Origin: Erodium maritimum
Taxonomy: Eukaryota; Streptophyta; Magnoliopsida; Geraniales; Geraniaceae
Direction of reading: 5' to 3'
DNA length: 64,000 bases
Assembly (NCBI GenBank): GCA_963921825.1
Contig: OY997590.1
Coordinates: forward strand, 57,526,012 to 57,590,011
Part shown: piece after piece, positions 10,636 to 23,284 of the stretch
Layout: every line of letters begins with the position of its first letter
Numbering within the stretch: position 1 is the first letter of the stretch
Made by a program: the position numbers and the translations under genes
The notes under the pieces: model-generated
What the model saw: only the letters and a program-made list of their open reading frames with translations
Databases searched by the model: none
What the model was told of the DNA's origin: nothing

Positions 10636-12542
10636 CTGTGAGTATCCTTTGGCTACGAGCCGAGCCTTTCTTTTCTGAATGCTTCCATCAGCATTATACT
10701 TTATTCGAACACCCACTTCAACCCAACAATGTTCTTGTCTTTGGGAGAATCAACTAACTCCCATGTTGAGTTCTTCTCAATGGCTTGTAGCTCCTCATTC
10801 ATTGCATTTTGCCACTCTAGTATTTCTGCAACTTCTTCATAATAAAATCGGTCATATATATATAAAGCAAAGTTGCAGGAATTATAGATATCTTGTAACT
10901 CTCTGAACCTCCTTGGTGGTGTTTCACTACTGCTACTTGAATGTGGAGTAGATGGAGACATGTTGCTACTTCAATCAGGTGTAGATGGAGTTGTACTTGA
11001 CAGAGTAGACGGATATGTACTTGGTGGAGTACTTGTTGGAGGAGAATATGCAACATTTTCACTCTCCACTGCATAAACATCATCGGCTGTTCCATTCTTT
11101 TCTATCTTCTCCCAATTGCCTTCTTCATTGAACACGACATTTCTACTAATCACAACTTTTCCAGTAATTGGATTATATAGACGATATGCTTTGGAATGTT
11201 GACAATAACCAATAAAGATGCATTTATCAGATTTCTTATCAAGTTTGGAGCGAAGGTTAACCAAATCATACGCTATACAACCAAAAACTTTTAAATGACT
11301 TACTGATGGCTTTTTTGCATCTTCATGCCTCATACGGTGTTCGATTAAGAACGGCGTTTGTTGGAGAGATATTCAACAGATACATTGCCGTTGCAACTGC
11401 TTCTCCCCACAACTTATCCGTAAGCCCCTTTGTTTTCAACATACTTCTTGCCATCTGTACTACTGTGCGATTTTTTCACTCCGCAACTCCATTTTGCTCA
11501 GGTGAATATGGAGCAGTGAGTTCTCTGTGAATGTCATGCCCATTACAAAAGTTAGTGAAATCATCAGACACAAGTTCACCACCTATATCAGTTCGAAGAG
11601 TAATATAGCGGTTACCACTTTGATTCTCAACCAGTGCCTTGAATTTTTTAAAGTTATCAAAAGATTCAGATTTGCACTTTAAGAAATACACCCAACTCAT
11701 GCGTGAAAAATCATTAGTGAACAATAAGAAATATCGACTACCTCCCAAGGATTCAGTTTTCATAGGCCTGCACAAATCTGCATGTACAAGTTCTAAACTT
11801 ACAGAAGCTCTCCAAGATTTTCCAACAGGAAAAGAAGCTCTAGCATGCTTCCTATAACACACCCTTCACAAAAATGAATGTCTTCTATTCTTGGAAGACC
11901 AGCAACCATACGACTCAGAATTCTTAGCCCCTTGGCATATAGATGCCCATATCTCAAATGCTATAATTCAGACTCACTGAGCTGCTTGACAATCAAGGCT
12001 TCAGATGGCATAACATTAGAGATATCAAGAGGAAACATTCTATTTGGATTCATTTGTATCTTTGCAATGCAAGTGCCTGATTTCTTATCGACCACACAGC
12101 TCATACCATTGTCAAATTCAATACGATAGCCTGTAAGCATCAGTTGCCCCAAACTCAACAAATTATGGGCCAAAGCAGGAACATATTGCACATCATAAAG
12201 TAATTTAACATCACCTTGAATGGTTTTGATTGCAACTGTTCTCATGCCTTCAACTCGCATCTCCTTATCGTCTCCAAGTCGAACAATGCATTTTTTCGAC
12301 TCATCAAGATCTTTGAACAATTCCTTTGACATTGACATGTGGCTGGAGCATCCACTGTTAAGGAACCACACATAGCTGCAATTTGTATTACTTTGAATAG
12401 ACGAGTGAGCCATAAATAACCTGCTTTCGTTGTTGTCATCAACCATGGTGGAGGTGAAATTTACTTGCTTCTGCTCACTCCTCTGTTTTGACCAGCAGTC
12501 AGCTTCTTTGTGGCGAATTTTTTTTGCAGTAATCGTGTTCAC
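10636..12542 (-). pseudogene. copia-2 pol remains (zinc knuckle, protease, integrase, start of RT)
   Basis: From high to low coordinates: a zinc-knuckle-like stretch (KKIRHKEADCW) near 12520, a protease motif WFLNSGCSSHM near 12380 in which the catalytic Asp is Asn, a GAG-pre-integrase stretch to 11961, integrase core at 11862-11476 (LVHADLCRPM, FTNDFSRMSWVYFL, YSPEQNGVAE), integrase C-terminal region at 11333-10971, and the start of reverse transcriptase at 10961-10640 (WQNAMNEELQAIEKN, then KARLVAKGY in a shifted frame). The RT breaks off at the gypsy LTR end; its remainder should lie left of the window beyond the CACTA element. Confidence 0.9.
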
Positions 12543-13305
12543 CTAAAAACTGAATTCGACCTCTACCGCTGCCTCGACCACGACCACGATAGCCACCACG
12601 GCCTCTGCCTCTTCCTCCAAAGTATTCGAACTTCCCTTTAAAGGGCGATTCTGCCTTCACCTGAAAGGCTTTCTCCTCTGCTTTTTCATCATCCTTATTA
12701 ATCCCGACTTCATGAGCTAACAAGGAACACATTACATCATCAAATGTGTAAACAGAGAGATCTTTAGATTCCTCAATTGCAGCAACCACGTGATTGTAAT
12801 TTTCTATTAAGCTCCTTAGCACTTTACCAACAACAACTTCGTTAGTAAAATTTTCACCATAAGACTTCATTTGATTAACAACTCCAGACACTCTGGACAA
12901 ATAACTTTGCACCGACTCTTTATCTTTCATTCTCAAAGATTCAAAATCAGAGCGGAGAGTTTGTAATTTAACGACAATTACCTTCTTATTGCCAAAATAC
13001 TCATGTTTGATAATTTCCCATACCTCTTTTGTTGTTTTGGCGGATGAAATCCAGGGAAATATATCATCATCCACTGCAGTTTGGATGAAGAACAACGCCT
13101 TGGCATCACATTTGCGATTATCACGCAACCTTTGATCAGGTTCTGCTGGTGACTCTGTTGGTTCACTGTACCCATTCTCAACGATCTCCCATAGCTCCTG
13201 AGATCTGAATATGGTCTGCATCTTGATGCTCCAAAGATGATATTTTTCACCTTTGAACATCGGAATTAGTGGTTGCGATCCACCTCCATTGTTCGCCATT
13301 CTCAT
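12499..13305 (-). pseudogene. copia-2 gag
   Basis: An open frame of 268 codons begins MRMANNGGGSQPLIPMFKGE. The second Met (13299) fits the usual MAN start of plant copia gags. It contains a UBN2-type capsid region (YHLWSIKMQTIFRSQELWE, ALFFIQTAVDDDIFPWI) and ends in an Arg/Gly-rich stretch (GGRGRGRGGYRGRGRG) before the frame breaks ahead of the zinc knuckle. It overlaps the pol frame by 44 bp, indicating a frameshift. It is the best preserved part of copia-2. Confidence 0.88.
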
Positions 13306-13587
13306 TGTGTATTACTCAAATTTGTGTCACTCAATTTACTTCTCACTTCTCTCTTGATTCCTTTCCCTTGCTGGTGGAGATAAAGCAGATTTTTCTCTAG
13401 TGCTACTACCCATTAAACCATTTAGTGCCTAACTAATAGGATGCCATGACTTACATAGATCACGAAGCCATGACCACCACTGCCCTTTTTCTTGATTAAA
13501 TAACTACTCATTATCTTATGCTAACCAACTAACCCCACTTCTCTATTTTGGATCACTAACCCTCTCTCTTGAATCAACTAACAAGCA
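13306..13587. other. copia-2 leader region, LTR not identified
   Basis: This should hold the 5' leader, primer binding site and perhaps 5' LTR of copia-2. I find no TGGTATCAGAGC-type primer site and no second LTR copy, so the boundary of copia-2 is unknown. Confidence 0.4.
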
Positions 13588-15588
13588 TTGGAGCAGCTGC
13601 AACATTTTTTGGGCATTCAAGTTTTAGCATTAACGTTTGTAAGGGCAAGCATGCCCCTCTCAAGCGAGGTGAGAAGGAGGAAGAAGAAACTTTCTTTCTC
13701 CTCTTTTTGCTCGGTGCTGATTTCCTCTTACGATGTCTACTTTCAGATCGTGAAGGATGTTACCAAGGCATCAAGCAAGGGAAGAAACCGTGTTTTTATT
13801 CGGTTGAAGTCGTCTAAGAAGGCCAGTCGTTCTGAAAAAAGTAAGATCGTTCTGAAGTCTGTTGACCTTGTCAAGGAACCGAAGGTAGTGGTTGTGGTTG
13901 ATAAGGTGGCGCAGCCATGTCCGAAGCGTTTTGGCTCTCAAAACAGAGCATCAGCGACTTCGGGGATAGCTCCTATTACAGAGGATTCACAGTTGAAGGA
14001 AGGGCTCTCCGGTGTTGGGGCCTTCCAGTCCGCGAAGAACGTTGTGGTGAAGGTAAACGAAGTTTTGGCAGGGGGCTTTGGGTTCGCAATAAGTCCTGTC
14101 GGAGAAGGCAGAACGTTGGACTCGTACAAGGAAGTCGAGTTTTGTGCTGCAAGAGGAAGAATTTTGTGTCAGTAACCTTCCCTTCGAGTCATCGGAGGTG
14201 TGGGTTCGAAATGTCTTTAGTACATTCGGTAAGATCGTTTCCGTGAAGGTTCTCCGACGTCCGAACCGAAAAGGCCGTTATTTTGGTTTCATTAGTTTTG
14301 ATTCCAAGGATGAAGCTGCTTAGGCCATTAAAGGTTTAAATGGGTACAAAATCAATGGATACGTTATATTTGTTGTGGTAGCTCGCCGCTGGCCGGTTGA
14401 TCACAAAATCGATGGCTATGTTATTGCTTAGAAATAGAGTACCACACCAGGAGTCCCTAACACTCTTCAAGTTCGGTCTGATGAGTTGGTGAGTCTTGGT
14501 GCTGTCAACGAGCATAGAGGGGTTAAATCTTCACTGGCGTCGACATCTTCCCCGTCGCCGGACGACAGTGTTTCACCTCCAACTGGTCAATCCGCAATTC
14601 TAGTAAACGATCCTGTGATTAACGCGAGCTAAACGTTGGGTGATACGTGCATAATCTGAGGAGTTATTAATCTACATAATCAGATCCGAGGAGCTTAACA
14701 TTGTGGGATATGCGGATCGCTTGAACGATCTGCGCGAAGAAGACGACGTAATAGGGAAATTGGGGGAGACCATGCCTGATTTTGGTGGGCCTGACTCTGG
14801 CTTAATTTGAGCCCAAAAGACCACCTAGTAGGTTTGGGCTTAGGCCATATTTGGCCTATTTTGAGCCCATGCAGTTAGGTTCAGCTAAATGCAGGCCCAG
14901 TTTCGTTAGAGGATCAGTCAGATTCGAACCATACTCAGTCTTCAGACATCGTTTTGGATTCAGGTAGTGCCTTGTCTCAATGGGTAACGCAGATGGCCCA
15001 GTCGAAGCGAGTTCAGACGATCCAGACGGAGCAGGTCCAAGCCCAAGTTATGCGAACACAAGTTCAGATTAGCCCTGGTCTTGGGTCGGTTGTGGGTCCG
15101 AAGCAGGTGGTTTCGTCCGGGGATCAGTCCAGTCCATGGAAGGAAGCCTTGCTTAAGTCCCCAAAACGCTTGAGCCGGGCTCCCTCTTATCTCTCGGATT
15201 ATAAAGTGTTTGGCATGAAGCTTCCACCCATTGAGAACGTGTCCCAAAAAGCTTTGCAATCGATCGATGGGTCGGTCGAGGAATCCCTCGCGGCTAAGGC
15301 CCGTAAGGGTCGGCCTAAATCCACTTTGGTACCTCGTACTCATACTGCCAGGTCCAAGACCCGAGCTTTCAATCAGAAGGCTTCCAGCGTTCCGACCTCA
15401 GATAGCGAGTGGTATGAGGAAGATTAGAGGAACTTGTTTTTGACTTGTTGATTCTGGTCATTTTTTGTTAAGGGTTTGTGCCCTGTTTTCTCTTATGGAG
15501 ACTTTTGTAATCGTGGTTGCTTTATTTTCGGCTTCTCCTCCTTGGAGAATGACCATCGAATAAATTTTTTCGCGCTTATAAAAAAAAC
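13588..15588 (+). mobile_element. LINE remnant with RRM-type ORF1 and poly(A) tail, no RT
   Basis: A decayed ORF1-like coding region is followed after its stop (15425-15427) by about 130 bp of T-rich 3' UTR, AATAAA near 15559, and an A run at 15580-15588. No endonuclease or reverse transcriptase lies between ORF1 and the tail. It is therefore an internally deleted or half LINE. I could not find a target duplication, so the 5' limit is approximate. Confidence 0.6.
13750..15427 (+). pseudogene. RRM-containing LINE ORF1-like protein, broken
   Basis: A Lys/Ser-rich N terminus runs to about 14150 in one frame. A frameshift leads into an RNA recognition motif: the RNP2-like FCVSNLP near 14160, then VWVRNVFSTFGKIVSVKVL, the RNP1-like KGRYFGFISF at 14269-14298 and a stop within the last helix. 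A low-complexity middle follows, with Gln-rich and basic segments from 14954 (SQWVTQMAQSKRVQTIQTEQ) and a C terminus ending SDSEWYEED. RRM-type ORF1 proteins are known from plant L1-like LINEs, where they bind RNA. A decayed host RRM gene is the alternative. Confidence 0.55.
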
Positions 15589-16410
15589 AGTTAACCAATA
15601 TCTTATTGGAGGAAGACCATCAGAAAATGGTGTATACTTGCGAACCAAACTCAACTATAAACACCCCTACTCAAGGACATATTTTTCAAGTGCTTGTTTC
15701 CTCTATCTTCGCTGCAACACTACAAAAACACCCCAATGAAACAGCTGCATGGACAATCCAACTTTGTTGACAGAGGATTATACTTTTGTTTCCAGCTTTC
15801 TAATTGTGGCTGACCTTTTGCCACATTTCCTAAGTTTAAACTATCGATTTTTTACACAAACTAACGAAAACCAACGGTTTTGATGAAACTATTAGTTTTG
15901 GAGGGAAAATGTCTAAAATACCCTCAACATTTAGCTTAACCTTCGAACATGTTTCAAAGAGAGTTAAGACAACACGTAGCTCTCTCATTTTAACTCTCAC
16001 ATAGAAGACGAAGCGAACTGTTGGAGGTAGTAGAACTCGAGAATTCAACAAAGAAGGTGAAGATCGTGGAGCTGTAGGTATGTATTTTACTAGTTTGGTG
16101 TTGTATGGTTCTATTATACAGAGGTTAGGGTTTACATTTTAGTGATTTTTCTTGTCCCTTAAGATTGTGTGCGTCGACGCACAATCCACAATACATATAC
16201 CATCATTTCTATTGTAAGTAGACAATCCACAATCAAGCTCCGAATCCTTCCACGAAGGAGAGCACTGGTAATAAGAAGCTCATGCCATATTACCATCACA
16301 TGCAATGTTCTCATCCAGCCTAAGAGATATATATTGGCACTTTACCAGATTCATGATTCTGAACATGGATCGAATATGTCAAGATATTTCAATAAGAACA
16401 TATCGACATT
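15589..16410. other. No recognised feature
   Basis: It is AT-rich. A short palindrome is present near 16165-16185 (GTGTGCGTCGACGCACA). I see no coding family on either strand. Confidence 0.5.
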
Positions 16411-16419
16411 CACCATACT

Positions 16420-16860
16420 CGACTTCAAGTAGTTGGTTTTGGAACTTCTGGCCCAAAGTACGTAGGGTCGCTGGTATTATGTATTTGGAATTTATGACCC
16501 AACATACCATTAAGTCGTTGGTATTATGTATTTGGAATTTCTGACCCAACATACCATTAGGTCGTCGGTATTATGTATTTGGAACTTCTAGTCCAACATA
16601 CCATTAGGTCATTAGTACTATGTATTTGGAAATTCTAGTCCAACATACCATCAGGTCGCTTATACTATGTATTTTTAACTTCTGGTCCAACATACATCAC
16701 ACTGCTAGTACAATGTGTTTGGAACTTCTGGTCCAACATACCCATCAGGTCACTGGTACCATAACACTATGTATTTGGAACTTTTGGTCCAACATGCATC
16801 TGGTCGTTGATATTTAGAACTTCTGGCCCAATATACCACTATATTTGTAAACTTCAGGCT
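16420..16860. repeat. 47-bp tandem repeat array, about nine diverged copies
   Basis: Successive units carry GTATTATGTATTTGGAA, CCAACATACCATTAGGTC and variants. Early units are exactly 47 bp apart (starts near 16466, 16513, 16560). Later units are more diverged and some have small indels. The period is not a multiple of three, so this is a minisatellite and not a coding repeat. Confidence 0.88.
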
Positions 16861-17230
16861 ATAAATATGCGACCTCATAAATTCATTCCCAAAACGACCA
16901 TGCGAAGAACGAATCCATAGAGTAGCCAAACTACCTATATAACCCACATAGAAAATTTTCAAGCTTCAAGCCTGAAGTCAAGTTGTATGTGACATACATG
17001 CGGTTTGCATCTTGAAACTTCAGGTCTAAATGCTTCAGTTTCAACAAACCTCAAATTTTAAGTATATATGATAAGGATCAAAATTTCTGATGAGAAAGAT
17101 GCAATGTAAATTGGCGATCACAGCGCATACTTATCGTAAAATCATATTTAATTTGTATAAATAAGCATGAATCAGGTATAAATAAATTTAAGAGAATATG
17201 AAATTTTGACACCTGGACAAAAGAGCAAGT

Positions 17231-17480
17231 CGTGCTGATAACATGTTGTATATAATACACTTTTAAGTCCTATATATACAGGTAGTGATATGTAAGAGAA
17301 AATAATTATAAGAATTTAAAGATAAAGAACAAAGTGCTTTGTATTTCTGAGATTTCATTTCATTTTTTCGCTTCTATGTGTTGTCTTGTGTATACAATAG
17401 CATAGACAAAGCCTATTAATAGTTATAAAAACAAAAACTTCTTCCAAAGACTATATAAAACTTTTATAGAAAAAATACTT
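17231..17480 (-). mobile_element. Possible copia LTR edge with primer binding site
   Basis: CGTGCTGATAA at 17231-17241 is the complement of TTATCAGCACG, a primer-site-like word seen in some plant copia elements. It sits three bases from TGTTGTATATAATAC (17244 onward), which could be the LTR boundary of a minus-strand element. I did not find a second LTR or coding region, so the call is weak. Confidence 0.3.
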
Positions 17481-18790
17481 TAAAACTTATTCTTTTTTTA
17501 GCATAACGGGATGTTTATTAGAAATAAAGAATGGTTACAGAAAGAAATAGATCATAACATTGCGATAAAGGAAACGACAGAAAAACAAAAACAAAGGATG
17601 AGGTGTTAGTCTTGATCCGTAGGTGCCAGATGGTTATTCAACATCAGTTCAATAGACCCATTCCATAACTCCACCTGAGAATATCCATAGGAAAATGGAT
17701 ATCCAGGGAGAACACCAGGAAGTGAGGGAACCATAATGTCGGGTGTACATCGATCTTGGTAGGGTGCGGTATGTGGTTCCTTATATACCCCATTGCTTGG
17801 TATTCGACTCATTGGGCTTGGCGAGACTACATAACAGTCCTCGCCTGATAGGGGTTTGCGATGTAGCTGCCTATGCCCGGTTCCGAATAGGGCATCCACG
17901 CCTCCAAAGTACATTGTGACCAAGGAAGTGGGGGGGGGGGGGGGGGTAGTTCGTCTAGTAGGTTCCGGCCACATGGGATGGTATGATATATGGGTCCAAG
18001 TTTCCCCCGACGTTGGTGGTGGATTTCTCTAGTGGTGCATGCAGTGGGGGTACGACTGATAGAGTTATCCCGTTCTCCTCTTGTGGTGGTCGTAGTCGCA
18101 GGATCGACCATTTGTTCCATTCGAATAGATAAACCTCTAGAGGCCAGAGTGCTAAGGAGCGGGTACAACGATCTAGAAAGACCTATACTTCCTAGGCGCC
18201 TTCATGTTGCGATAGTACCTGTGGGGTGTTGGTTTCTCTCTTGTGTTGTTCGGAAGGGGGTGTCGTATCCGTCCAGAGCAGACGTGCTTGTAGGGCCGAC
18301 CATTTCTCCCACTCACGAAGATAGAGCTTCGTCACTTGGGGATATTTTCCACCAAGATCTCCTAGAGTCGAAATCCACAAGATATTCGTGCTCGTAATAA
18401 TTCCTTCATGGCGGTGGAGATGCTAGATTGAGTGTGATAGGAGGCGTGGGCCTAGTAGGGTCGGATGTGGCGGTGGTGCCAATGCAAGTGGCGGGAAAAT
18501 ATCACCGATGTATGGTTCGATTTCATTATTGGCGGCGACAAACAAGGTTGAGTTGTGGTTTCATGGGATACCTTCATATGTCTCCATATTCTATCGTTTC
18601 ATGGTATGGTGATCAAGAACGATGATAAACAGGTGGAGGTTGTTATAGTCACGGCTTAACAAGAGTAAAGGATGGTGTCTAGGCGGCGTACGACGACAAT
18701 AAGATGGTAAGAGATAAAAGCATAACCCTAAAAGAATTATTTTTAGTTATCTAAATATAATATTTAAAACTTATTTGATAAGGCTTTACT
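17481..18790. other. Unassigned region with Pro- and Thr-rich open frames
   Basis: On the minus strand, 17974-17606 is open (ends SIELMLNNHLAPTDQD) and 18168-17827 overlaps it. A run of about 16 G at 17931-17946 encodes polyproline. I recognise no domain. It could be a decayed gene fragment or noncoding DNA. It is the left flank of the retrocopy insertion at 18791. Confidence 0.35.
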
Positions 18791-19806
18791 GATAGAAATC
18801 AACTTAGAAAAACTCTCGGCTACCTCACCAATGAAGTTCTCTCTCTACCTTATTAGGGTTTTCTCGCCGCCGTCCACCTCCACGCTGTTCCACCGCCGGC
18901 CGACCTCCGGTCTCGCTGCCTGGTATCGTCCCCACTGTCCCTCTCCACAGATCTCACTACTCCCTCTCCATCTGTCCCTGTCAAGCTTTGTCTGCCCCAA
19001 GCTCATGCGCCCATCGGAACGGCTCCGGCTCCCCAGAGCGTTCTCTCTCCCGTCACTGTCCTCGATCTCTTTGGATCCGTCATCCTCAAGCCTCGTCTGC
19101 CCAGCAATGGGAAAGGATTGTCTCGCCCCAAATCCGGTTTTGACCGGACTCAAGATGTGAACTAAGAACGATAATAAATAAAAACGATTTTAAATGAAAT
19201 AAGTCCCCAAACGATAATCCAGATCAACAAAACTGACCAAAACGAGTAAACAGCTCGGAAACCAAGTAATACAGATGTTTAGTAATAATAGAAGAGTACG
19301 TCTCTAGACCATACTAGACTAAGACTCTCGCTAGCTCCCAAGCTTTGAGAATCCCACTAGACCAAATCCCGCTCAAAACCTGTAGAACAGTAAAGTAAAG
19401 GGGTGAGCTTTCGCTCAGTAGGAAAAAGTAGTTAAGGCTATGAGCTGTCCGCTCACCACCACGAGTAACCGTCTAATTAGGGCATACTAGTAAGCACAGT
19501 AACTATAAAACAGTTAACAAGAAATATCAAGACAACGTTTAGTCTCCACTCGGATACAACCCATAAATTAGCCCTAACGCTAAACCGAACTTAAAACCAC
19601 CTTTCTCATCTATGCCCTCGACCACTATCGTTCACTCAAGTTTCAATAGACAACAACCATGGTTATCTCACAACCGACCACGCGTGCGAACCCGCACGGC
19701 AATACACTAAACTCAGGTAAAACTGTATCTTAGATCACGAAGATCAACTAGCATGCATAAGCAGTTACAACAGTCAACACAGATCAAAACACATTTCAAT
19801 ATCAAC

Positions 19807-22800
19807 TGTAATAACCACTCCCGGTCAACGCTAGTCAAACCTGCGAAAAACAGGAAAATTTAAAAAATTTAAGACAAACACTGATTTGAGCGTAAAATTG
19901 ACCCCAAGGGTCATAACGGACTTAAGATGACCCCGATATCAACCAATGTGAGTTCTGGGGGACTCAGGGCAACTTTCTGATCAATTTGGGAAATGTTGAC
20001 TTTTCGCTGGAAAAGTCAACTGAGCGACGTTTTGGTCCATTCGAGGACCGTTTTGGATCCAAAAAGCTTAACCGTCGTCGCAGCGGTCTTAGTTGAGCCG
20101 TTTCCTTGTAGCCCACTAAGTTTCGTAATTTCTTGGAAAAAGTGCCAGTTCTTGGCCCGAAACGTCTGATTTTCGCGATTCTGATTGTTAAATATCTAGT
20201 AGATATTTTCTCAAAAAGGTGTGGGACCCACCTTGCCACTTGTCAACCAAGTGGTGGTGTTAGGTGTATGGGGAAAAACAAGAAGACAAGGAGAGGGGGG
20301 GGGGGGGGCGGGGGTTCGGCCATAAGGAGAAAAGGGGGGAAATTGAAAAGGATTTGTGTTTTAGAAAGAGAAAGAAGAGAGAGTTTGGAGAAGGAGAAGA
20401 AGAGAGAAAAGACAAGGAGTTGGGCTAGGGTTTGACCTCTAACCCTTGGATCGTCTCAAGGAAAGGAGAAGTCGACTTCCCCTCATCCTCCTCTACGGTA
20501 TACACCGAACCGATTCTCGTTTTGTTAATTTTCAAATGTTAGGGTTTGTGTAAAACTATTAGCTTAGGGTTGTATTGAGGTTGGGGAAGTGTTGGAGACG
20601 TTTTGGAGGTGTTTGGAGGTGAAGGGGAACGTTTTCCGGTGACCGGAAGCTCGGGAGGAGCTCCGACCACCGTGGGTGGTAGCCGGCCGGCCATGGGGTG
20701 GCTGGCCGGAGCTGGGACCAGCCACCACCATGGTGGCCGGGCCCCAATTGGAACCCTAGGGCCCACGGCCAAGTGGGACGGGTGGGGCCCACGTGCTCGG
20801 GTACTCGGGTTTAGTGTTCGGTGGTTTAAAACGTTCCCCGGACCATTTATCCATAACCGAATCGAAATTTGGAATTAAATTGGAAAAGTTGTAATTATCG
20901 GGTTTAGAAACTTTAAACGTTAATTATTTGACTCGGAAGTCGGAATTCGATTCCGTCGAGTGCCTAGGAATCCTTGAATTATTCTAAGACCGTAGAAACG
21001 AAAACGGGAATTTTTGGAGCCCCGGAAGAGCATTTACAAAACCCGGGCAGATTCGCCATGTCGGGCGAATCGGGCCATTACGAGTCCTTTATCGAAAATG
21101 TCGAGTAATTGGGAAGTTTGGGAGTGATCGACATTGTTGGGGTTACGTTTGGGCATTAAGTTTATTAAATTCCAGTTTATTCCTGCGAGTTTAAACTGCA
21201 TTGAAAATCGTGTTCTTTTAGATCGTGCTGCGGACCGAGGCAAAGGGAAGCTCACTCGAGGTAGGGAAAAGTAGCCGGATCTCGGCCCTGACTAGGGAAA
21301 GTTAACAGTAGAATTGCATGTGACACCGGGGTGTCGTGGGTTAAGTAGGTTATCGAATATTAGAAATGCATGTGACACTTGGGGTGTCGTGGGTTAAGTA
21401 GGTTATCGAAGTTTAGAAAAGCATGTGACACTTAGTAGTGTCGTAGGAGCAGAGAACTTAGCGATATTAGAATTACTGGAGGCATATGACCATGCCCGGA
21501 GGTTGATTGTGAACTTATTGATATTAGGAGTACTGGAGGCATATGACCATGCCCGGAGGTTGATTGTGAAACTGTTGATATTAGGACTGTTGGAGGCATT
21601 GGTTATGCCGGAGGTTGATTGTACTTTACTGTTGTGCCTTGGGTGGCCATGAGAGCCGGTACTTTACTGTTGTGTCTTGGGTGGCCATGAGAGCCCGTAC
21701 TTTACTGTTGTGTCTTGGGTGGCCATGAGAGCCCGTGTTGTGCTGTTGGTGTCTTGGGTGGCCATGAGTGCCCGTGGGGTTGTTGAAACCGTTTCTTTGT
21801 TGTAGGTGTGTCTTGGGAGGCCGTGAGTGCCTGTGGGGGTTGTTGAGCCCGTGAGTTACTGTTGGTGTGTCTTGGGTGGTCGTGATTGCCCGTGGGGTTG
21901 TTGAGCCCGTGAGTTACTGTTGGTGTGTCTTGGGAGGCCGTGAGTGCCCGTAGGGTTGTTGAGCCTGTGAGTTATGGTTGGTGTGTCTTGGGTGGCCATG
22001 AGTGCCTGTGGAGTGTTGAATCTTTCTTGTGATTGTGATTGTGGTTACCTGAGGTTGGAAACCCGACTTTGTGTCGGGGAAGTTGCGTGGTGTGGCTAGC
22101 CTCCCGACTGGGATAAGGGAAGCGGAGAGGTTGTGGGCTAGCCCCCCGACTGGGATCGGGGGAAGGATTGCGAGGTTGGTGGTGTAGCTAGCCTCCCGAC
22201 TGGGATCGGGAGAAGTGGAGAGGTTGTGGGCTAGCTTCCCGGCTGTGTGTCGGGAGAAGTTTCGTGGTTTGCGCGGGTGTGGCTAGTCACCCGATTAGGA
22301 TCGGGGGAAGGGGAGAGGTTGTGGGATAGCCTCCCGATAGAGATCGAGAGAAGTTTGTGCGACAGGTCGACCGCCTGACCTGACTGGGATCGGTAAAAGC
22401 GCGAGGGACAGAGATGGGTTACTGAGCAGCTGGCGTGCGATCCTTTGTGATCTTGTTTGGTGTGCGATCCTTTGTGATCTTGGGTGTTGCGTGGTTGTCT
22501 GTCGTGTCGTTGGAGGAGGTCGTGGATCGTTATGTCGGGTCTACTTTATGTGTCCGAGTGTTGAGTCGGTTGAGGAAAGTGTCAGTGAGTGTGTGTCAGT
22601 CGGAGTACTTGAGTTGGGGATGGTGATCCCCGGTGTTGAGTTTGTTGTTGGTGTTACCGACATTGTCTGCTAAGTATGCCGTAGTCAGTCTGTTATCCGT
22701 GGTGGTGAGCGAACGCTCACCCCTAGCTGCTTTTCCTACAGGTACCGGTCGCAGGTTGGACTAGGTGAGCTTCTGAAACTTGAAGAGCTAGGAGCGGGAT

Positions 22801-22991
22801 TCTGGGTTTATTTGAGTCTAGCGACGGATACCATACTTTTGTCCACTTGTTGGGACGCGTTTGAAGTTGTAAATATTATTTTGTTGAACAAATGGTGTTT
22901 TTAAAGTGGTTTAATGTAAAAGGTTTCAAAATGTTTTATTATTTTAAATGTTCGCGTCCCAAGTTCGGTTTACTGAAATTGGGGCGTGACA
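19807..22991 (+). repeat. Solo gypsy-type LTR F, nested in A
   Basis: It runs from TGTAATAACCACTCC to TTGGGGCGTGACA, 3185 bp, flanked by TCAAC at 19802-19806 and 22992-22996. It has the same general layout as the LTRs of the full gypsy element (34897-47248) but is clearly diverged from them. Confidence 0.93.
21640..22355 (+). repeat. Two tandem arrays inside LTR F
   Basis: The first (about 21640-22010) repeats TGTCTTGGGTGGCCATGAG with a following GCCCGT, in about nine diverged units. The second (about 22095-22355) repeats GCTAGCCTCCCGACTGGGAT and GAGAGGTTGTGGG in about six units. The last part of the LTR from about 22430 is unique sequence. Confidence 0.8.
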
Positions 22992-23284
22992 TCAACAATT
23001 ACTACCACCTATGGTATCCCAGAATAATGTGTCGGCTTCACATAGCCCCGCTCAACCACACCGTACCGAAGTTAACATCGGCCTAGACATCTTCCCATCG
23101 GGGTACAACTCATGACATACTGGACCAGAATCCTCCTACGGTCGGGTATCTTACCGCAGTACGGGGTACAATTCATATCGTTCAGTCAATACACACACAC
23201 AGGTAAATCAATAGCAACCACGCAGCAAATCATTAGCAATGCACATATATTGAGTCTCCCATAATACGCCGGATCACACCACGA

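Noticed and set aside
17606-18397. Overlapping frames on both strands as a proline-rich protein gene
   Set aside because: The polyproline comes from a G homopolymer, there is no recognised domain and no supported exon structure; left as unassigned.
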